The notes below the pieces were generated by a model. It saw nothing but the letters and a program-made list of their open reading frames with translations, had not been told where the DNA came from and searched no databases. 64,000 nt of DNA from Lutibacter sp. A64 (GTDB lineage Bacteria; Bacteroidota; Bacteroidia; Flavobacteriales; Flavobacteriaceae), in contig NZ_CP092487.1 in the NCBI RefSeq assembly GCF_022429565.1, positions 2,374,001 to 2,438,000 of the forward strand, read 5' to 3'. Shown piece by piece: positions 28,605 to 38,162 of the stretch. Made by a program: the position numbers and the translations under genes. How positions within the stretch are numbered: the first letter of the stretch is position 1; every line of letters begins with the position of its first letter.

Positions 28605-31400
28605 ATGAAAATAACCATAAAAAAATTAAAAGGTTTTGTTTTCTGCGTATTTAATGTTCTCGCTATTAATATTGGTGTAGCTCAAAATACTCCATTAAAA
28701 AGTGTAGCAGCACAAGAAGATTCGCAACAAATAACAAATAATGATGAATTTCTAAAAACACCATTTGGAGTTTTTAACATTACGCAAACAACTGGTGCTA
28801 TCTTTAGAATTTCTGGTGATGAATTAAGAAAATCAGGTGGTGATAATTTAATGAACTCATTAAGAGGAAAAGTACCTGGATTAAGAATTATTAGAACTAG
28901 TAACACCCCAGGAAATGGTGGGTATTCATATACCCTAAATGGTGGTACTCCTAACGTATTAATCGATGGTCAACCTAGAGGTTTACAAGTTGATTTAAGA
29001 GATATAGAGGAAGTAATAGTACTTAACGATGCTACTTTTAACTCTTTGTTAGGAAATTTAGGTGATAATGGACTTATTTACGTAATAACAAAAGGTAATA
29101 AACCTAGTAAACCAGTAATTGAAGTTAATTATCAAAATTCTTATAACACACCTTCACACTTGCCTAATTTATTATCGGCTGCAGAGTATGCAACTGTAGT
29201 AAACCAAGCGGCAAATAATGATGGATTAGCTAATATATATAGCCCAGAAGCTATTGAAGCATACAGAAATGGTTCAGACCCAATTAATTTTCCAAATATA
29301 GATTCTCAAGAAACATTTTTAGAAGACTTTACTCCGTCTAATTATTTATCTCTTAACTTATACGGTGGAAAAGAAGAACTTACATACAGTGCTTTTCTAG
29401 GTTATTCAGACTGGAAAGGATTAGAAAAAATTGGAGCAATTGATGGTCGAAACATTACTTTTAGAACTAAAATTAATACAAAAATTAATGATATTTTAAA
29501 AGCTCATGCTAGTGTTTATGGTAGATTTGGACTTAACGACAGACCTGTAATTGGACCTAACGATACATTTAGTTGGATAACAAACACACCAGCAAATGCT
29601 TTCCCTTTAAAGGTTGGAGACTCTGCTTATGTTGTTAATAATCAATATAAAACTAATTTATTATCAGAATTAGAAAATGGAGGAACAAGAACAGATTATA
29701 CTTCTAATATGATTTTTGATTTGGGTATGGATTTCGATTTTGGAAAATTTATTGAAGGCCTTTCCTATAGTACATACATTATGATGAAAACTTATAATGC
29801 ACACTCTTTAGTTACTAATAATACTCCTGCTTTATACACCCTAGAGAACTTTCAAGATATTACAGGGCAAGATTCTTTAGCTTTAAAAGTAAAAACAAAT
29901 AAATATTTAGACCTATCTGTTGGAAGAACAGGAGGTGCAATTCAAAGAGATTTTGCTTATGGAGGTAATTTTAGCTACATCAAAAAATTTGATGAAAGTG
30001 TCTTAAATTTAAATTTAAATCACCTTTTATATTATCAACCAAATACTAATTCTAGTCAAACAGATAAACGTAACATAACATTAAACTTAAATGGTGCGTA
30101 CGCTCTAAAAGATAAATATATTTTATATGCCAATCTAAACTCTAGTAGTAGTTCAAGATTTCTTGATGAAAATAAAACTAAATATTACCCTACTGTTGGT
30201 GCAGCTTGGGTAGCATCAAATGAAGACTTTTTAAAAGATAATGATGTAATAGATTACTTAAAACTTAGAACATCATATGGTATAGTAGGAACCGAATATG
30301 GTTTTGAAACTCTTTTATATTTAGATACTTGGAGTGGTGGTAGAAACAATGGTACTACTTTTCTTGGTACAACAGGAAACCCATCACAAGATGAGCTAGG
30401 ATATAGATTAAGTACAACAGGTAATGAAGCTATTGATTGGGTTGAATACAATCAATTATTTGCTGGTATAGAATTACAACTGCTTAAAAAATTACGATTA
30501 GATTTTAATTACTTTGATATTGAAGTTAACAATCAAGTTGTAAAAGCAAGTCAACTTTATGCAAGTGCCTTAGGAAATGACGTGTATTTACCTCAGCTAA
30601 ACTACAAACAAAGTAGAAATAAAGGCTTTAACTCTAGTGTAACTTTTAACAACAACACAAATGCTTTAAAGTATTATATAAGTGCAAATGTTGGACACTA
30701 TAAATCTATAGGACAAAAAATAGCTGAAGTTCAATATCCAGACCAATACAGATTAAAAGAAGGTAAAGCCCAAGATCTAATTACAGGTTATGTAAGTGAT
30801 GGACTTTTTACAGCAGAAAATATTGGTAATGCACTACCTCAATTTGGAGACGTACAAATTGGAGATATTAAATATGTTGACCTAAACGGTGATAATATAA
30901 TTGATACTAGAGATCAAAAAGCTATTGGTAACAGCACTCCAAGATATAATTATGGTATTAGTGTTGGATTTGAATACCAAAATTTCAATCTAGATATTGC
31001 AGGTATGGGTGTTGCAGGATATGATATTAATTTAAACTCATATTCATACTACAAACATAGCGGTTTAGGCAACTATTATGGAAGTGTAAATAATGATTTA
31101 CCTAATGGAAATGCAAACCCAAGATTAAGTACTTTAACTAGTATTAATAATTACAAAAACTCTGATTATTGGATATTAGATAGAAGCTTTTTTAAAATTG
31201 CAAACTTAGAATTAGGGTATGCAATGCCAGAAACATTAATCTCGAACACTCCATTATCTAACGTAAAAATATTTTTAAGAGGTAGTAATTTGGCAGTATT
31301 TAGTAAAATGAAAGATTTAGATCCAGAAGACCCAAGTGCTGGTTTTTCTGAATACCCTATGATGAAAACTTTCTCTTTAGGTACTACTATTAATTTTTAA
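28605..31400 (+). CDS. Second SusC-like transporter, lacking the usual N-terminal domain
   Basis: This 931-residue SusC-family protein has a signal peptide (LAINIGVAQN), a plug domain (ISGDELRKSGGDNLMNSLRG, GTPNVLIDGQPRG, GDNGLIYVITKG) and a TonB-dependent barrel ending FSLGTTINF. It lacks the carboxypeptidase-regulatory-like module found in the first SusC, and a TonB-box-like DEVVVxGYG string is not seen in its roughly 60-residue N-terminal linker. It follows the first SusD by 59 bp and precedes its own SusD by 20 bp. It likely imports a different oligosaccharide from the same polymer, though TonB coupling must use a diverged box. Confidence 0.92.
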   Translation: MKITIKKLKGFVFCVFNVLAINIGVAQNTPLKSVAAQEDSQQITNNDEFLKTPFGVFNITQTTGAIFRISGDELRKSGGDNLMNSLRGKVPGLRIIRTSNTPGNGGYSYTLNGGTPNVLIDGQPRGLQVDLRDIEEVIVLNDATFNSLLGNLGDNGLIYVITKGNKPSKPVIEVNYQNSYNTPSHLPNLLSAAEYATVVNQAANNDGLANIYSPEAIEAYRNGSDPINFPNIDSQETFLEDFTPSNYLSLNLYGGKEELTYSAFLGYSDWKGLEKIGAIDGRNITFRTKINTKINDILKAHASVYGRFGLNDRPVIGPNDTFSWITNTPANAFPLKVGDSAYVVNNQYKTNLLSELENGGTRTDYTSNMIFDLGMDFDFGKFIEGLSYSTYIMMKTYNAHSLVTNNTPALYTLENFQDITGQDSLALKVKTNKYLDLSVGRTGGAIQRDFAYGGNFSYIKKFDESVLNLNLNHLLYYQPNTNSSQTDKRNITLNLNGAYALKDKYILYANLNSSSSSRFLDENKTKYYPTVGAAWVASNEDFLKDNDVIDYLKLRTSYGIVGTEYGFETLLYLDTWSGGRNNGTTFLGTTGNPSQDELGYRLSTTGNEAIDWVEYNQLFAGIELQLLKKLRLDFNYFDIEVNNQVVKASQLYASALGNDVYLPQLNYKQSRNKGFNSSVTFNNNTNALKYYISANVGHYKSIGQKIAEVQYPDQYRLKEGKAQDLITGYVSDGLFTAENIGNALPQFGDVQIGDIKYVDLNGDNIIDTRDQKAIGNSTPRYNYGISVGFEYQNFNLDIAGMGVAGYDINLNSYSYYKHSGLGNYYGSVNNDLPNGNANPRLSTLTSINNYKNSDYWILDRSFFKIANLELGYAMPETLISNTPLSNVKIFLRGSNLAVFSKMKDLDPEDPSAGFSEYPMMKTFSLGTTINF

Positions 31401-31420
31401 TAAGTTAAAACATAAAAAAA

Positions 31421-33157
31421 ATGAAATTAACTAAAAACATATTAATAATTATTACAATAATGCTTTGCATTACAGGATGTAATGATTTTTTAGAAGATAC
31501 ACTTCAATACACATCAGAAGAAGAAGTTATAACCTCTGGATTACGATCTAGAGGTATTATTGAAGATATTTACACGGATTACTCTTTTAGATATTTTACT
31601 GATTTTTCAGTTGAGTACCTAACAGATAATGGGGTTTTAAATTCTTCAGAAACAAATTATGCAAATAACAATTGGGGAGCAGCTGAAAGTCACCCTTACA
31701 ATTATGTTTGGCAACAATCTTATAATAATATTAGACAAATTTATCAATATATAGATTTGGTTCATGACGCAGGATTACCTTATTTACCATCTGAAGCAAG
31801 CGAACCTTTTAGCGATAAAATTGTTGCTAGATATTATGGAGAAGCACATTTCTTAAAAGCTTGGGCCGAATGGGAATTGTTAAAAATATATGGTGGACCA
31901 TCTGCAGATGGAACTATGCTTGGTTTTCCAATTGTAAATGGAACTTTAGAAAATGAAGAATATGCTACATTAAGTAGAAATACTTATGATGAATGTGTAG
32001 ACCAAATTATGGCAGATTTAGATGTTGCTATTGAAAATCTTCCACTTATATATTCAGGAAGTGAAAATGACAACCCTGGATATAGCGACCTTGAAACAGG
32101 TAGAGCAAGTGGTTTAGCTGCTTATGCTTTAAAAGCTAAAGTAGCCCTATTTGCTGCAAGTCCTGCTTTTAACCCATCAAATGATAACTCTAAATGGGTA
32201 TTAGCAGCGGAATATGCACATGAAGTAATTGAACAAAATGGTGGTTTAAAATCTTTACAACCTTTTAACAATAGTAGAGAAGACAACCCAGACCAAATTT
32301 GGAGAATGCGTAATTCTAGAAATAACAATTCACTAGAAAAACGCTTATATCCTCCAACTTTATACGGACAAGGGGAAGTAAATCCTTCACAAAACTTGGT
32401 AGATGCATTTCCAGATTCAAACGGATACCCTATAAGCAATGCTTCAAGTTTATATGACCCAGCAACACCTTATAGCTCTAGAGATAGTAGATTTTATAAA
32501 TTTATATTTTATAACGGAGACCAATGCTTTCAATCTGAAAATTGTACAAATTACAATGCTTTAGAAATGTTTGAAGGAGGTTTAGATAATTTTGGAGGGT
32601 TTATTCCTAACGAAGGTACAAGAACAGGGTATTATTTAAAGAAATATTTAAACAACCTAAATTTTGACCCATCAGCAGTTAATGCTACAACTACACTACC
32701 AAAAGTGTATGTTCAATTAGGTTTAACAGATATTTACTTAAGTTATGCTGAAGCTGTTTATAATGCATACGGACAAGCAGAAACTGCTCCTCCAGGTTTA
32801 AATTATTCTGCAAAAGAAGTTATCGCTGAGATTAGAAAAAGAGCTGGTTTTACATCAGATCCATATTTAGATGAAGCTGCCGCTGATGCAAATCTTTTTG
32901 AAAATTTAATAAAAAATGAAAGACGTTTAGAATTATGTTTTACAGGTGAAAGATTTCACGATTTAAGAAGATGGAAAGATATTGTAAATATAGAAAACGT
33001 TAATGGTGTTAAAATCACTAAAAACGAAGATGAAACTTTTTCTTATGACAATATACAAGTGGAAGCAAGAGGTTATGGAAATAAAAACTATTATTTACCT
33101 TTACCTTATGATGAACTAATTATAAACACAAATTTGAAACAAAACCAAGGATGGTAA
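31421..33157 (+). CDS. SusD-like glycan-binding lipoprotein (second pair)
   Basis: This 578-residue lipoprotein (IMLCITGCNDFLED, Cys near 20) carries RagB/SusD hallmarks: GEAHFLKAWAEWELLKIYGG, TLSRNTYDECVDQIMADLD, LKAKVALFAASPAFNPSND, and the C-terminal KNERRLELCFTGERFHDLRR and YYLPLPYDELIIN. It partners with the preceding SusC. Little similarity to the first SusD is visible outside these family blocks, so the two pairs are not a recent duplication. The next lipoprotein begins 20 bp after its stop. Confidence 0.95.
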   Translation: MKLTKNILIIITIMLCITGCNDFLEDTLQYTSEEEVITSGLRSRGIIEDIYTDYSFRYFTDFSVEYLTDNGVLNSSETNYANNNWGAAESHPYNYVWQQSYNNIRQIYQYIDLVHDAGLPYLPSEASEPFSDKIVARYYGEAHFLKAWAEWELLKIYGGPSADGTMLGFPIVNGTLENEEYATLSRNTYDECVDQIMADLDVAIENLPLIYSGSENDNPGYSDLETGRASGLAAYALKAKVALFAASPAFNPSNDNSKWVLAAEYAHEVIEQNGGLKSLQPFNNSREDNPDQIWRMRNSRNNNSLEKRLYPPTLYGQGEVNPSQNLVDAFPDSNGYPISNASSLYDPATPYSSRDSRFYKFIFYNGDQCFQSENCTNYNALEMFEGGLDNFGGFIPNEGTRTGYYLKKYLNNLNFDPSAVNATTTLPKVYVQLGLTDIYLSYAEAVYNAYGQAETAPPGLNYSAKEVIAEIRKRAGFTSDPYLDEAAADANLFENLIKNERRLELCFTGERFHDLRRWKDIVNIENVNGVKITKNEDETFSYDNIQVEARGYGNKNYYLPLPYDELIINTNLKQNQGW

Positions 33158-33177
33158 AAAAATTAAACATAAAGATT

Positions 33178-34083
33178 ATGAAAAATAACAAATTAAAATC
33201 TATTTCCAAATTATTGGTATTGGTTATAATTGGACTTAGTATTGTATCGTGTTATGATGATTTTGTTGAAGACGAATTTGAATTTACTTCAGTTTACTTA
33301 CCAAAACCAACAATTGACCGTACTTTTATAATGGGTGAAGGAATGCAAATTGGAGTTGGCGTTGTACTAGGTGGAAGACTTTCTAATTCTGAAAATGTAG
33401 AAGTAACATTTTCGTTAAATGATGCACTTGTAACAGATCAAGGTCGCACTGTTTTACCTTCAAATTATTATAGCCTTGTAGATAGTGAAGGAAACCCTGC
33501 AAATAATAAAATAATTATTCCATCAGGTAAAACTCAAGGGTTTGTTTATGTTAAAGCAGATTCTATTAGCTTTCTTAATGACGCATTATCTCTTGGAAAT
33601 AATTATGCTTTAGGGTTTGAATTAGAAAATGTAGTAAAAGCAGATTCTATTTTAACAGATTACAAAACATCCATGATTACCTTTACCTATATCAATCAAT
33701 TATATGGTAACTACGTTCAAAAAGGACAATTTGTAAAAAATGATGGAACAACACAAGAAACTATTGAATATCCAGGTGAAATTACAGATGCCTTAGAATT
33801 AACTATGGTTTCTCCAAATACTTTGTCTTATGACGGTCTCACGGACTTAAGAGGAGCTGATAAAAAGCTATATATTACTATAGCCGATGACAACTCAATA
33901 AGCATAAGCACAGCAGAAGGTGGTGTTCCTGTTATAGACGACGGTGGGTCATCTTATAATCCAGAAACACGTGAGGTTAAACTAAACTATTCTTTCGAAT
34001 TTAATGGCGTTAGTTATAAAGCTAATGATATTCTTGAATTTAGAAACAGAATTGTAGATGGAGTAAATCAGTACGATTTATAA
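33178..34083 (+). CDS. DUF1735-type surface glycan-binding lipoprotein (SusE-position)
   Basis: The start is placed at the ATG at 33178, which opens the lipoprotein signal (GLSIVSCYDDF); a longer frame would overlap the SusD stop and add basic residues before the signal. The protein is about 301 residues. Residues 35-180 resemble the DUF1735 beta-sandwich found in BT_3987-like surface proteins (VYLPKPTIDRTFIMGEG, VTFSLNDALV, IIPSGKTQGFVYVKAD). The C-terminal half is a beta-rich, probably carbohydrate-binding domain (YGNYVQKGQFV). Such genes often follow susCD and hold glycan at the cell surface. It is the last gene of the plus arm, before a strong terminator. Confidence 0.8.
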   Translation: MKNNKLKSISKLLVLVIIGLSIVSCYDDFVEDEFEFTSVYLPKPTIDRTFIMGEGMQIGVGVVLGGRLSNSENVEVTFSLNDALVTDQGRTVLPSNYYSLVDSEGNPANNKIIIPSGKTQGFVYVKADSISFLNDALSLGNNYALGFELENVVKADSILTDYKTSMITFTYINQLYGNYVQKGQFVKNDGTTQETIEYPGEITDALELTMVSPNTLSYDGLTDLRGADKKLYITIADDNSISISTAEGGVPVIDDGGSSYNPETREVKLNYSFEFNGVSYKANDILEFRNRIVDGVNQYDL

Positions 34084-34105
34084 AATTACAAAACCTAAAA
34101 TACAG

Positions 34106-34142
34106 AAAGCCTCTCATAAACAATATATGAGAGGCTTTTTTA
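34106..34142 (+). terminator. Rho-independent terminator of the SusCD operon
   Basis: A perfect 13-bp stem, AAAGCCTCTCATA (34106-34118) with its complement at 34126-34138, encloses a 7-nt loop and runs into a T tract. It lies 23 bp after the DUF1735 gene stop. Confidence 0.93.
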
Positions 34143-34442
34143 GTTTAATAAAAACAACTTACCTCTACGGAAATCCGTAACATTAAAATATTTAATTATT
34201 GTATTTTTCGAGTAATTATATACTCTATAAAAATAGAGAACTTAAATCTTGGTGGATTAATATGTAAATATTCAGACGAACCTAAAAAATAACATAATAC
34301 ACTTTAGAGCAAGAAAAGTCTCTAATTTGAATACTAAATGAATAAAAAACAAATGTTAATAATTGGTAAAAAAAATACTATATCATGTACTAATTAGGTT
34401 ACAATAATTCTAACAAATCTATAAAAAAGAAGAAAATATAGG
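34143..34442. other. Intergenic, no gene seen
   Basis: This 300-bp AT-rich stretch separates the PUL from the ion channel operon. I see no coding frame, no strong TAnnTTTG/TTTG promoter pair and no copy of the tRNA-derived direct repeat found at 38,052. It should contain the promoter of the channel-nuclease operon and possibly the ancient left border of the accessory region. Confidence 0.5.
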
Positions 34443-35222
34443 ATGACAACAAAACTGTTTCTAAACGATAAATTTATACTTCTATTAATTCTTATAAATG
34501 CCGTAACAATATTTCTAAGTGGGTTTGAAATGTCTTTAGACAATAGGTTTACACTAACCTTAACAGATAATCTAATAACAGTTCTTTTCATTACCGAGTT
34601 AATCGTAAAATTTAAAGAATTTGGAATAAAAGGTTATTTTAATTCTAATTGGAGAAAATTTGATTTTATTTTAATTGCATTATCAATTCCTTCATTAATT
34701 GCCTTTATTGGAAATTTAGAAATTACAAATTTAAGTTTCTTACTTGTATTTAGAGTTATGAGAATTTTTAAATCATTTAGATTTTTAAAATTTATCCCAG
34801 GAATAGAACATTTAATAAAAGGTATTAACAGAGCTTTAAAAGCATCTATTTTCGTTTTTATTGGATTTATAATTTACATATTCATAATTAGCATCTTATC
34901 CTTCTATCTTTTTAAAGGAGTTTCACCTGAACATTTTGGAAACCCGTTAAATTCTCTTTATACTACGTTCAAAATTTTTACAGTTGAAGGGTGGTACGAA
35001 ATTCCAGACTTAATAACCCATAACTTAACACCTACAACATCCTTTTTTACATATTTGTATTTTATTTTTGTTGTAATCTCGGGAGGTATCTTTGGTTTAT
35101 CTCTTGTTAATTCAATTTTTGTAGATGCTATGGTTAGTGATAATAACGATACACTTGAAATTAAAATTGATTTATTAGAAAAAAAAATTGATAATTTACT
35201 TTATAAAAACAAAAGACTATGA
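34443..35222 (+). CDS. Voltage-gated-type single-domain ion channel
   Basis: This 259-residue Ion_trans-family protein shows six membrane segments. S4 carries regularly spaced charges, FRVMRIFKSFRFLKF (R104, R107, K110, R113, K116). The pore helix and selectivity filter read FKIFTVEGWYEI (T180 to W184), similar to the TLESW filter of bacterial NaV channels but with Gly for Ser. S6 is YFIFVVISGGIFGLSLVN, followed by a short C-terminal coiled coil (LEIKIDLLEKKIDNLLYKN) that would assemble a tetramer. Related channels are common in Flavobacteriia. The unusual aspect is the next gene: its ATG overlaps this stop (ATGA), so the two products are probably made in a fixed ratio. Confidence 0.88.
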   Translation: MTTKLFLNDKFILLLILINAVTIFLSGFEMSLDNRFTLTLTDNLITVLFITELIVKFKEFGIKGYFNSNWRKFDFILIALSIPSLIAFIGNLEITNLSFLLVFRVMRIFKSFRFLKFIPGIEHLIKGINRALKASIFVFIGFIIYIFIISILSFYLFKGVSPEHFGNPLNSLYTTFKIFTVEGWYEIPDLITHNLTPTTSFFTYLYFIFVVISGGIFGLSLVNSIFVDAMVSDNNDTLEIKIDLLEKKIDNLLYKNKRL

Positions 35223-37072
35223 AATTAGAAAAAATATTAGATAATGTAAACTCACTTGAAAAGAACTCATTCCTAAAAATCATTGATAATATAATTTCAA
35301 ATCATCCGAGTAATTACAAAGAAATTGATAAAATACTATCAGACAATAACAATAACTTAAAAACTATTGATAATATAAATATTGCTAAAGTATTTAACCT
35401 AATTACTAATGAATTTACAGAAGTAATAAAACAAGAATTTGTGAATACAACTTCTCAACTTGATATTCTAATCGATATTATTATCAGAGATGGACATAAT
35501 CTTATTAAAGAAGATTGGTTTACAAATCTCTACGAAAAAGAAATTAAAGGCATTAAAAAGAAAACAACTGAATTAATTAAAAAACTTAATAATGATAAAT
35601 CAGATATTGACATTCAAAGAAAACGTGATTATTTAGTTTATAAAGCCTGTGTAAATACAGCATATTTTAATGATAATGTTTGTAATAGAGATACAAAAAT
35701 AACAAATGATGAATTATCTATTTTATTAACTTTATCAAATGAACTTGAGCTATCACAAGAAGAAATTAAGTTAATAAATTACATTGTTATCCCTCCTACT
35801 AAATTACAAATTGAGCAAGTTATCAGCGACTTAAAATCGGTAGGTTTAATTTTTTACTCCAAAAAAAATAGACAAGTTTATGTCGCTGACGAAATTGTTA
35901 GGGTTTTAAGAAAAATTCGTAAAAAACAAGTTGCAGACAAATTTTATCGCAGATTTTTAAAACAATTAAGAGAGCCTCAAATTAATCTTGTCTGTAGAAA
36001 TCACAACATAGATATTAAATTACCTCTTAATGAAAAAATTAAAAATATTATCAACGAAGGTATTTCATTTTCAAAATTACTCTCAAATGAGCTTCATAAA
36101 GAAGGAACTTCATTAACTGATAAGAAAAAATTTGTCAATGAAGTTTGGAGTAAAGGATTTGAAATCTCAGGTAATTTAAAAGGGACTACTATAGATGAAA
36201 AAATAAGTAATTTAATTGCATACTTCGATGAAATTGAAAAAGATGAAAAAGTTGGAATTTCAATAGACGGGTATAGCCAATTACTTTCTGATCTAAACGA
36301 GACTTTCCCTAGTCTTAATAAGATTATTCGAGCAGAATTTGAAATGCAAGATGAATTTGTATTAAAAAGTGAATATTTATTAGATTTCAATATTAAACCT
36401 AGAGATATACTCGATATAATAGAGAAAAAAGAACTTCTTGTTTTTTGTGAAAAATACAACTTAAAAAAACGAGGAAATCCTATTTTAAACATCCTCGATG
36501 GTTATAAAGATGCAGATAATTTATTTATCGAAAATTATGAAAATATAGGGTTTAGAAACTTAAACGCATTAAAAGATAACGGAATAAGCTTAAAAGAAGC
36601 AGAATTAGGAATAAAATTCGAAGACATTACAAAAACAATATTTGAAAAACTTGGATTTAATGTTGATGAAGATTTAAAAAAGAAACTTAATACTAAAAAG
36701 AATAAAATTGACCTTGTTTTAAATTTAGGAGACAATGGATTAATAATTATTGAGTGTAAAACTGTTAAGGAAAGCGGTTACAATAAATTTAGTTCAGTGA
36801 CACGACAAATGAAATCATACATTGATTTAGCAACTGGAAACGGACATAATGTTGTGAAATCATTATTAGTTGCACCAGATTTCAGTGATGAGTTTGTAAA
36901 CGATTGTGATGTTGATTTTGAGTTAAATTTATCATTAATAACAGCTTCTTCTCTATTAAGAATACTTGAAGCTTTTAAAAATTCAAAGCATAAACAATTT
37001 CCATATCAACTTTTAATGAAAGATGTTTTAATTAAGGAAGATAGAATAATTAAAGCTATAAATAAAAGGTAG
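35219..37072 (+). CDS. PD-(D/E)XK nuclease-like protein coupled to the ion channel
   Basis: This 617-residue protein starts inside the channel stop codon. Residues 1-190 are helical and charged. About 195-240 resembles a winged helix (PPTKLQIEQVISDLKSVGLI). About 395-430 has a SAP-like look (KKELLVFCEKYNLKKRGN). The last 160 residues form a restriction-endonuclease-like fold: FEDITKTIFEKLGF (Glu 468), KIDLVLN (Asp 498), IIIECKTV (Glu 512, Lys 514) and TRQMKSYI. That E-D-ExK-Q series is the Mrr/RecB-type core, and all residues are present, so activity is plausible. No ATPase or methylase partner is nearby. I do not recognise a named family for the whole protein. A defence or stress role is inference. 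Confidence 0.7.
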   Translation: MKLEKILDNVNSLEKNSFLKIIDNIISNHPSNYKEIDKILSDNNNNLKTIDNINIAKVFNLITNEFTEVIKQEFVNTTSQLDILIDIIIRDGHNLIKEDWFTNLYEKEIKGIKKKTTELIKKLNNDKSDIDIQRKRDYLVYKACVNTAYFNDNVCNRDTKITNDELSILLTLSNELELSQEEIKLINYIVIPPTKLQIEQVISDLKSVGLIFYSKKNRQVYVADEIVRVLRKIRKKQVADKFYRRFLKQLREPQINLVCRNHNIDIKLPLNEKIKNIINEGISFSKLLSNELHKEGTSLTDKKKFVNEVWSKGFEISGNLKGTTIDEKISNLIAYFDEIEKDEKVGISIDGYSQLLSDLNETFPSLNKIIRAEFEMQDEFVLKSEYLLDFNIKPRDILDIIEKKELLVFCEKYNLKKRGNPILNILDGYKDADNLFIENYENIGFRNLNALKDNGISLKEAELGIKFEDITKTIFEKLGFNVDEDLKKKLNTKKNKIDLVLNLGDNGLIIIECKTVKESGYNKFSSVTRQMKSYIDLATGNGHNVVKSLLVAPDFSDEFVNDCDVDFELNLSLITASSLLRILEAFKNSKHKQFPYQLLMKDVLIKEDRIIKAINKR

Positions 37073-37476
37073 TTGGTGAGAAAAAATTCTAAAACAATTG
37101 ACTCTATCAATTTTAATTGGCTTCTTGATAATATAATTACAGTCAATTAAAAAGAACTTAAATAAAACACAAACTAAAAGTAAAAAATCTTAAGCACTAT
37201 TTTAATTGATGCGATAATATTTAAATAAAGTAGTATTATAAAATAGACACTTCCGAGCAACATCTATTATAATCTGCAACAAAACATCGAAAATGTTTGC
37301 GCTTTTATTATAAACAAAGAAAATGCTTCAATTTTTAATTAAATAGAAAAAATTTGGTTAAAATTAAGTTGCAGTTTAAAAATTGGAGTTGGGTAAAATA
37401 TTTTACTGTTTAAAATCAGTTTTCAAAACTACAAAACATTATAAAAAACGTGTTTTTGGTAATTATACGGAAGAAT
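37073..37476. other. Intergenic, no gene seen
   Basis: This is 404 bp of very AT-rich DNA between the nuclease-like gene and a transposase remnant. I see no frame with protein-like content and no clean terminator after the nuclease gene. It may include decayed IS sequence. Confidence 0.45.
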
Positions 37477-37824
37477 TCACCTAATAAAAGCACATTTATT
37501 AAATGCTTTATTAGTCGTAACTCTGTTAATTTTGGCTTCAATAATTTGATTTTTAAAGTAATCTTTATCAGGAATTTTACCTTGAATAACTTCTATAGTT
37601 GTTAATCCATATAAATCAGTAGGATATCTTTGATAATTATAATAATGAACAAAATTTTGTAAGCTCCCGAGATGATTTTTAATTGTTCTCGACACTTCAC
37701 CTCTTAAAAATTCTGTTTTATAAATGCTATGAGTACTTTCAGCCATGCTGTTAGATAATGGGAAATCATTGGTTCGTGCAGTAATCTTAAAAACAATAGG
37801 TGGCGCATTAAATTGATGTACCCC
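37477..37824 (-). pseudogene. C-terminal remnant of a DDE (rve-type) transposase
   Basis: The minus-strand frame is open from 37824 (after a stop) to 37477, about 115 residues without a proper start. TARTNDFPLSNSMAESTHS matches the region around the third catalytic acid (Glu in SMAES) of rve-type transposases. YYNYQRYPTDLYGLTTIEVI is the usual tail. The first two catalytic Asp residues are missing. It is unrelated to the intact IS3-family element at 42.2-43.4 kb. It marks past IS activity beside the channel-nuclease operon. Confidence 0.7.
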
Positions 37825-37982
37825 TTAACTAGTTAAATAGTGAGTTAAATACAGCTATATATAAGTATTTAAAAACAGAAACAGTACCATCGGCTAAAGT
37901 TATAACTGCGATTTCAATGATGCTATTTTTTAAAGCAACTCTCCTTACAAGGAAGTAGGGTTGTGATTTACACAAATTTATT

Positions 37983-38006
37983 ATTCTGTACCTATTCTGT
38001 ACCCAT
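37983..38006. repeat. Paired 11-bp direct repeat, possible recombinase arm site (outer copy)
   Basis: Two tandem 11-mers, ATTCTGTACCT and ATTCTGTACCC, form part of a 24-bp block that recurs exactly at 43539-43562. In both places the block lies 45 bp from the tRNA-derived direct repeat, on its 3' side. This pairing suggests integrase or excisionase binding sites. Confidence 0.55.
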
Positions 38007-38011
38007 TGAAA

Positions 38012-38039
38012 CAAAAAAAGCTTCTGATTTCTCAGAAGC
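38012..38039 (-). terminator. Terminator beyond the outer tRNA-end repeat
   Basis: An 8-bp perfect stem GCTTCTGA / TCAGAAGC with a 4-nt loop is followed on the minus strand by seven Ts. It lies just past the partial tRNA end, the same place a terminator occupies after the intact tRNA gene. Confidence 0.8.
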
Positions 38040-38051
38040 CTAGTGTTTACT

Positions 38052-38075
38052 AGTAGCGGGGACTGGACTCGAACC
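38052..38075. repeat. Attachment-site direct repeat (distal copy; tRNA-fMet 3' end)
   Basis: This 24-bp sequence, which includes GCGGGGACTGGACTCGAACC, is identical to 43607-43630, the 3' end of the intact initiator tRNA gene. The match stops exactly at both ends. It marks the far border of an integrated element. Confidence 0.9.
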
Positions 38076-38162
38076 TAAACTTTTAGGTTATTCTATATCA
38101 ACACTTTACACTATCTCAAATTTGTAGGTATGCCTAAAAGTATGCCTTCAAGTAAACCTATA

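Noticed and set aside
37477-37824. Integrase of the tRNA-integrated element
   Set aside because: The sequence is an rve-type DDE transposase tail, not a tyrosine recombinase, and lies outside the direct repeats.
37829-38014. Minus-strand 61-residue frame beyond the distal att repeat
   Set aside because: It begins inside the terminator and the paired direct repeat, has no recognisable motif, and no ATG start; it is probably non-coding border DNA.
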